From: Bacteroidota bacterium | Lineage (GTDB): Bacteria > Bacteroidota > Ignavibacteria > Kapaibacteriales > UBA961 | Assembly (NCBI GenBank): GCA_020852855.1 | Contig: JADZAA010000132.1 | Location: 1-52,303 of the forward strand | DNA length: 52,303 bases | Reading direction: 5' to 3' | In this document: positions 52,232 to 52,303 of the stretch, piece by piece | How positions within the stretch are numbered: the stretch's first letter is position 1 | Layout: each line of letters opens with the position of its first letter | Made by a program: the position numbers and the translations under genes | Notes under the pieces: model-generated | Told to the model about the DNA's origin: nothing | Database searches by the model: none | What the model saw: only the letters and a program-made list of their open reading frames with translations

Positions 52232-52240
52232 AAAAAAACT

Positions 52241-52257
52241 CTAATGCTAAGCGTTAG
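52241..52257. repeat. Imperfect palindrome in the transposase leader
   Basis: CTAATGCT-A-AGCGTTAG, two 8-bp arms with one mismatch, 10 bp before the transposase start codon. It could hide the ribosome site or bind the transposase. It shares CTAATGC with the terminal repeats. Confidence 0.45.
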
Positions 52258-52286
52258 AAATTTACACCCTTTTTGGAAAAATAACC

Positions 52287-52303
52287 CTAATGCGTAATTT
52301 GGG
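52287..52303 (-). repeat. Right inverted repeat of the IS1380 element
   Basis: Reverse complement CCCAAATTACGCATTAG. Its last base is the last base of the window. Confidence 0.85.

Larger units (their letters stand above)
50906..52303 (-). mobile_element. Complete IS1380-family insertion sequence
   Basis: The element is 1398 bp long, with 17-bp inverted repeats at both ends differing at one base and a single intact transposase gene. The left flank is ATTA (50902-50905). The right flank is outside the window, so the target duplication cannot be confirmed. The element is AT-rich like the adjacent HNH gene. Confidence 0.85.

Overview
The window reads as chromosomal DNA of a Bacteroidota-type (FCB group) bacterium. 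The signs are candidate promoters of the TAnnTTTG type, a C-terminal type IX secretion (T9SS) sorting domain, a PorZ-like propeller protein, a DUF1800/DUF1501 gene pair, a CzcA pump fused to a TolC-like channel, and few strong Shine-Dalgarno sites. I cannot fix the class; a Kapaibacteriota/Ignavibacteriota-like relative is possible, but this is inference.

Layout. 1-787: end of an unidentified ORF, probably from an inserted element, abutting a glycosyltransferase gene cut in half. 1068-9758: lon, an OmpA-type lipoprotein, a conserved cysteine-rich protein of unknown function, a vWA-OmpA lipoprotein on the other strand, and a C-terminal processing protease. 9993-16035: a divalent heavy-metal efflux operon (small His-rich exported protein, CzcA-channel fusion, CzcB adaptor). 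16223-20164: pyrB, tRNA-Val(GAC), an exported hypothetical protein, mreB, signal peptidase I. 20189-29169 (minus strand): tyrS-recX-pyrE-FAD/Fe-S dehydrogenase-P-type ATPase, closely packed, then a sugar aminotransferase. 29329-32317 (minus): a vWA membrane protein and a DUF559 nuclease-like protein.

32318-32984 has no intact gene. It is a graveyard of IS30-family fragments plus a hairpin and one copy of a roughly 70-bp dispersed repeat whose second copy lies near 42.2 kb. 32985-35091 holds two exported proteins (coiled coil plus barrel; TPR plus leucine-rich repeats). 35088-38473 (minus) holds a 989-residue glycosyltransferase-methyltransferase-TPR-FkbM fusion, translationally coupled to a cupin. 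38981-42175 is the DUF1800/DUF1501 pair, followed by an AMIN-amidase. 44424-49927 is a run of four envelope genes: site-2 protease, GT-C-like membrane protein, PorZ-like protein, outer-membrane protein. The right end is an AT-rich segment with a lone HNH endonuclease and a complete IS1380-family element whose outer inverted repeat is the last base of the window.

Most genes are housekeeping or envelope functions: protein quality control, cell shape, peptidoglycan cleavage, protein export and maturation, metal export, pyrimidine synthesis and surface glycans. The least explained parts are the GT-MT-TPR-FkbM fusion with its cupin, the conserved cysteine-rich protein at 4540-6390, the coiled-coil/LRR secreted pair, and the IS30 graveyard, which appears to supply promoter elements to the genes on both sides. 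I saw no CRISPR array, prophage, or complete restriction-modification system.
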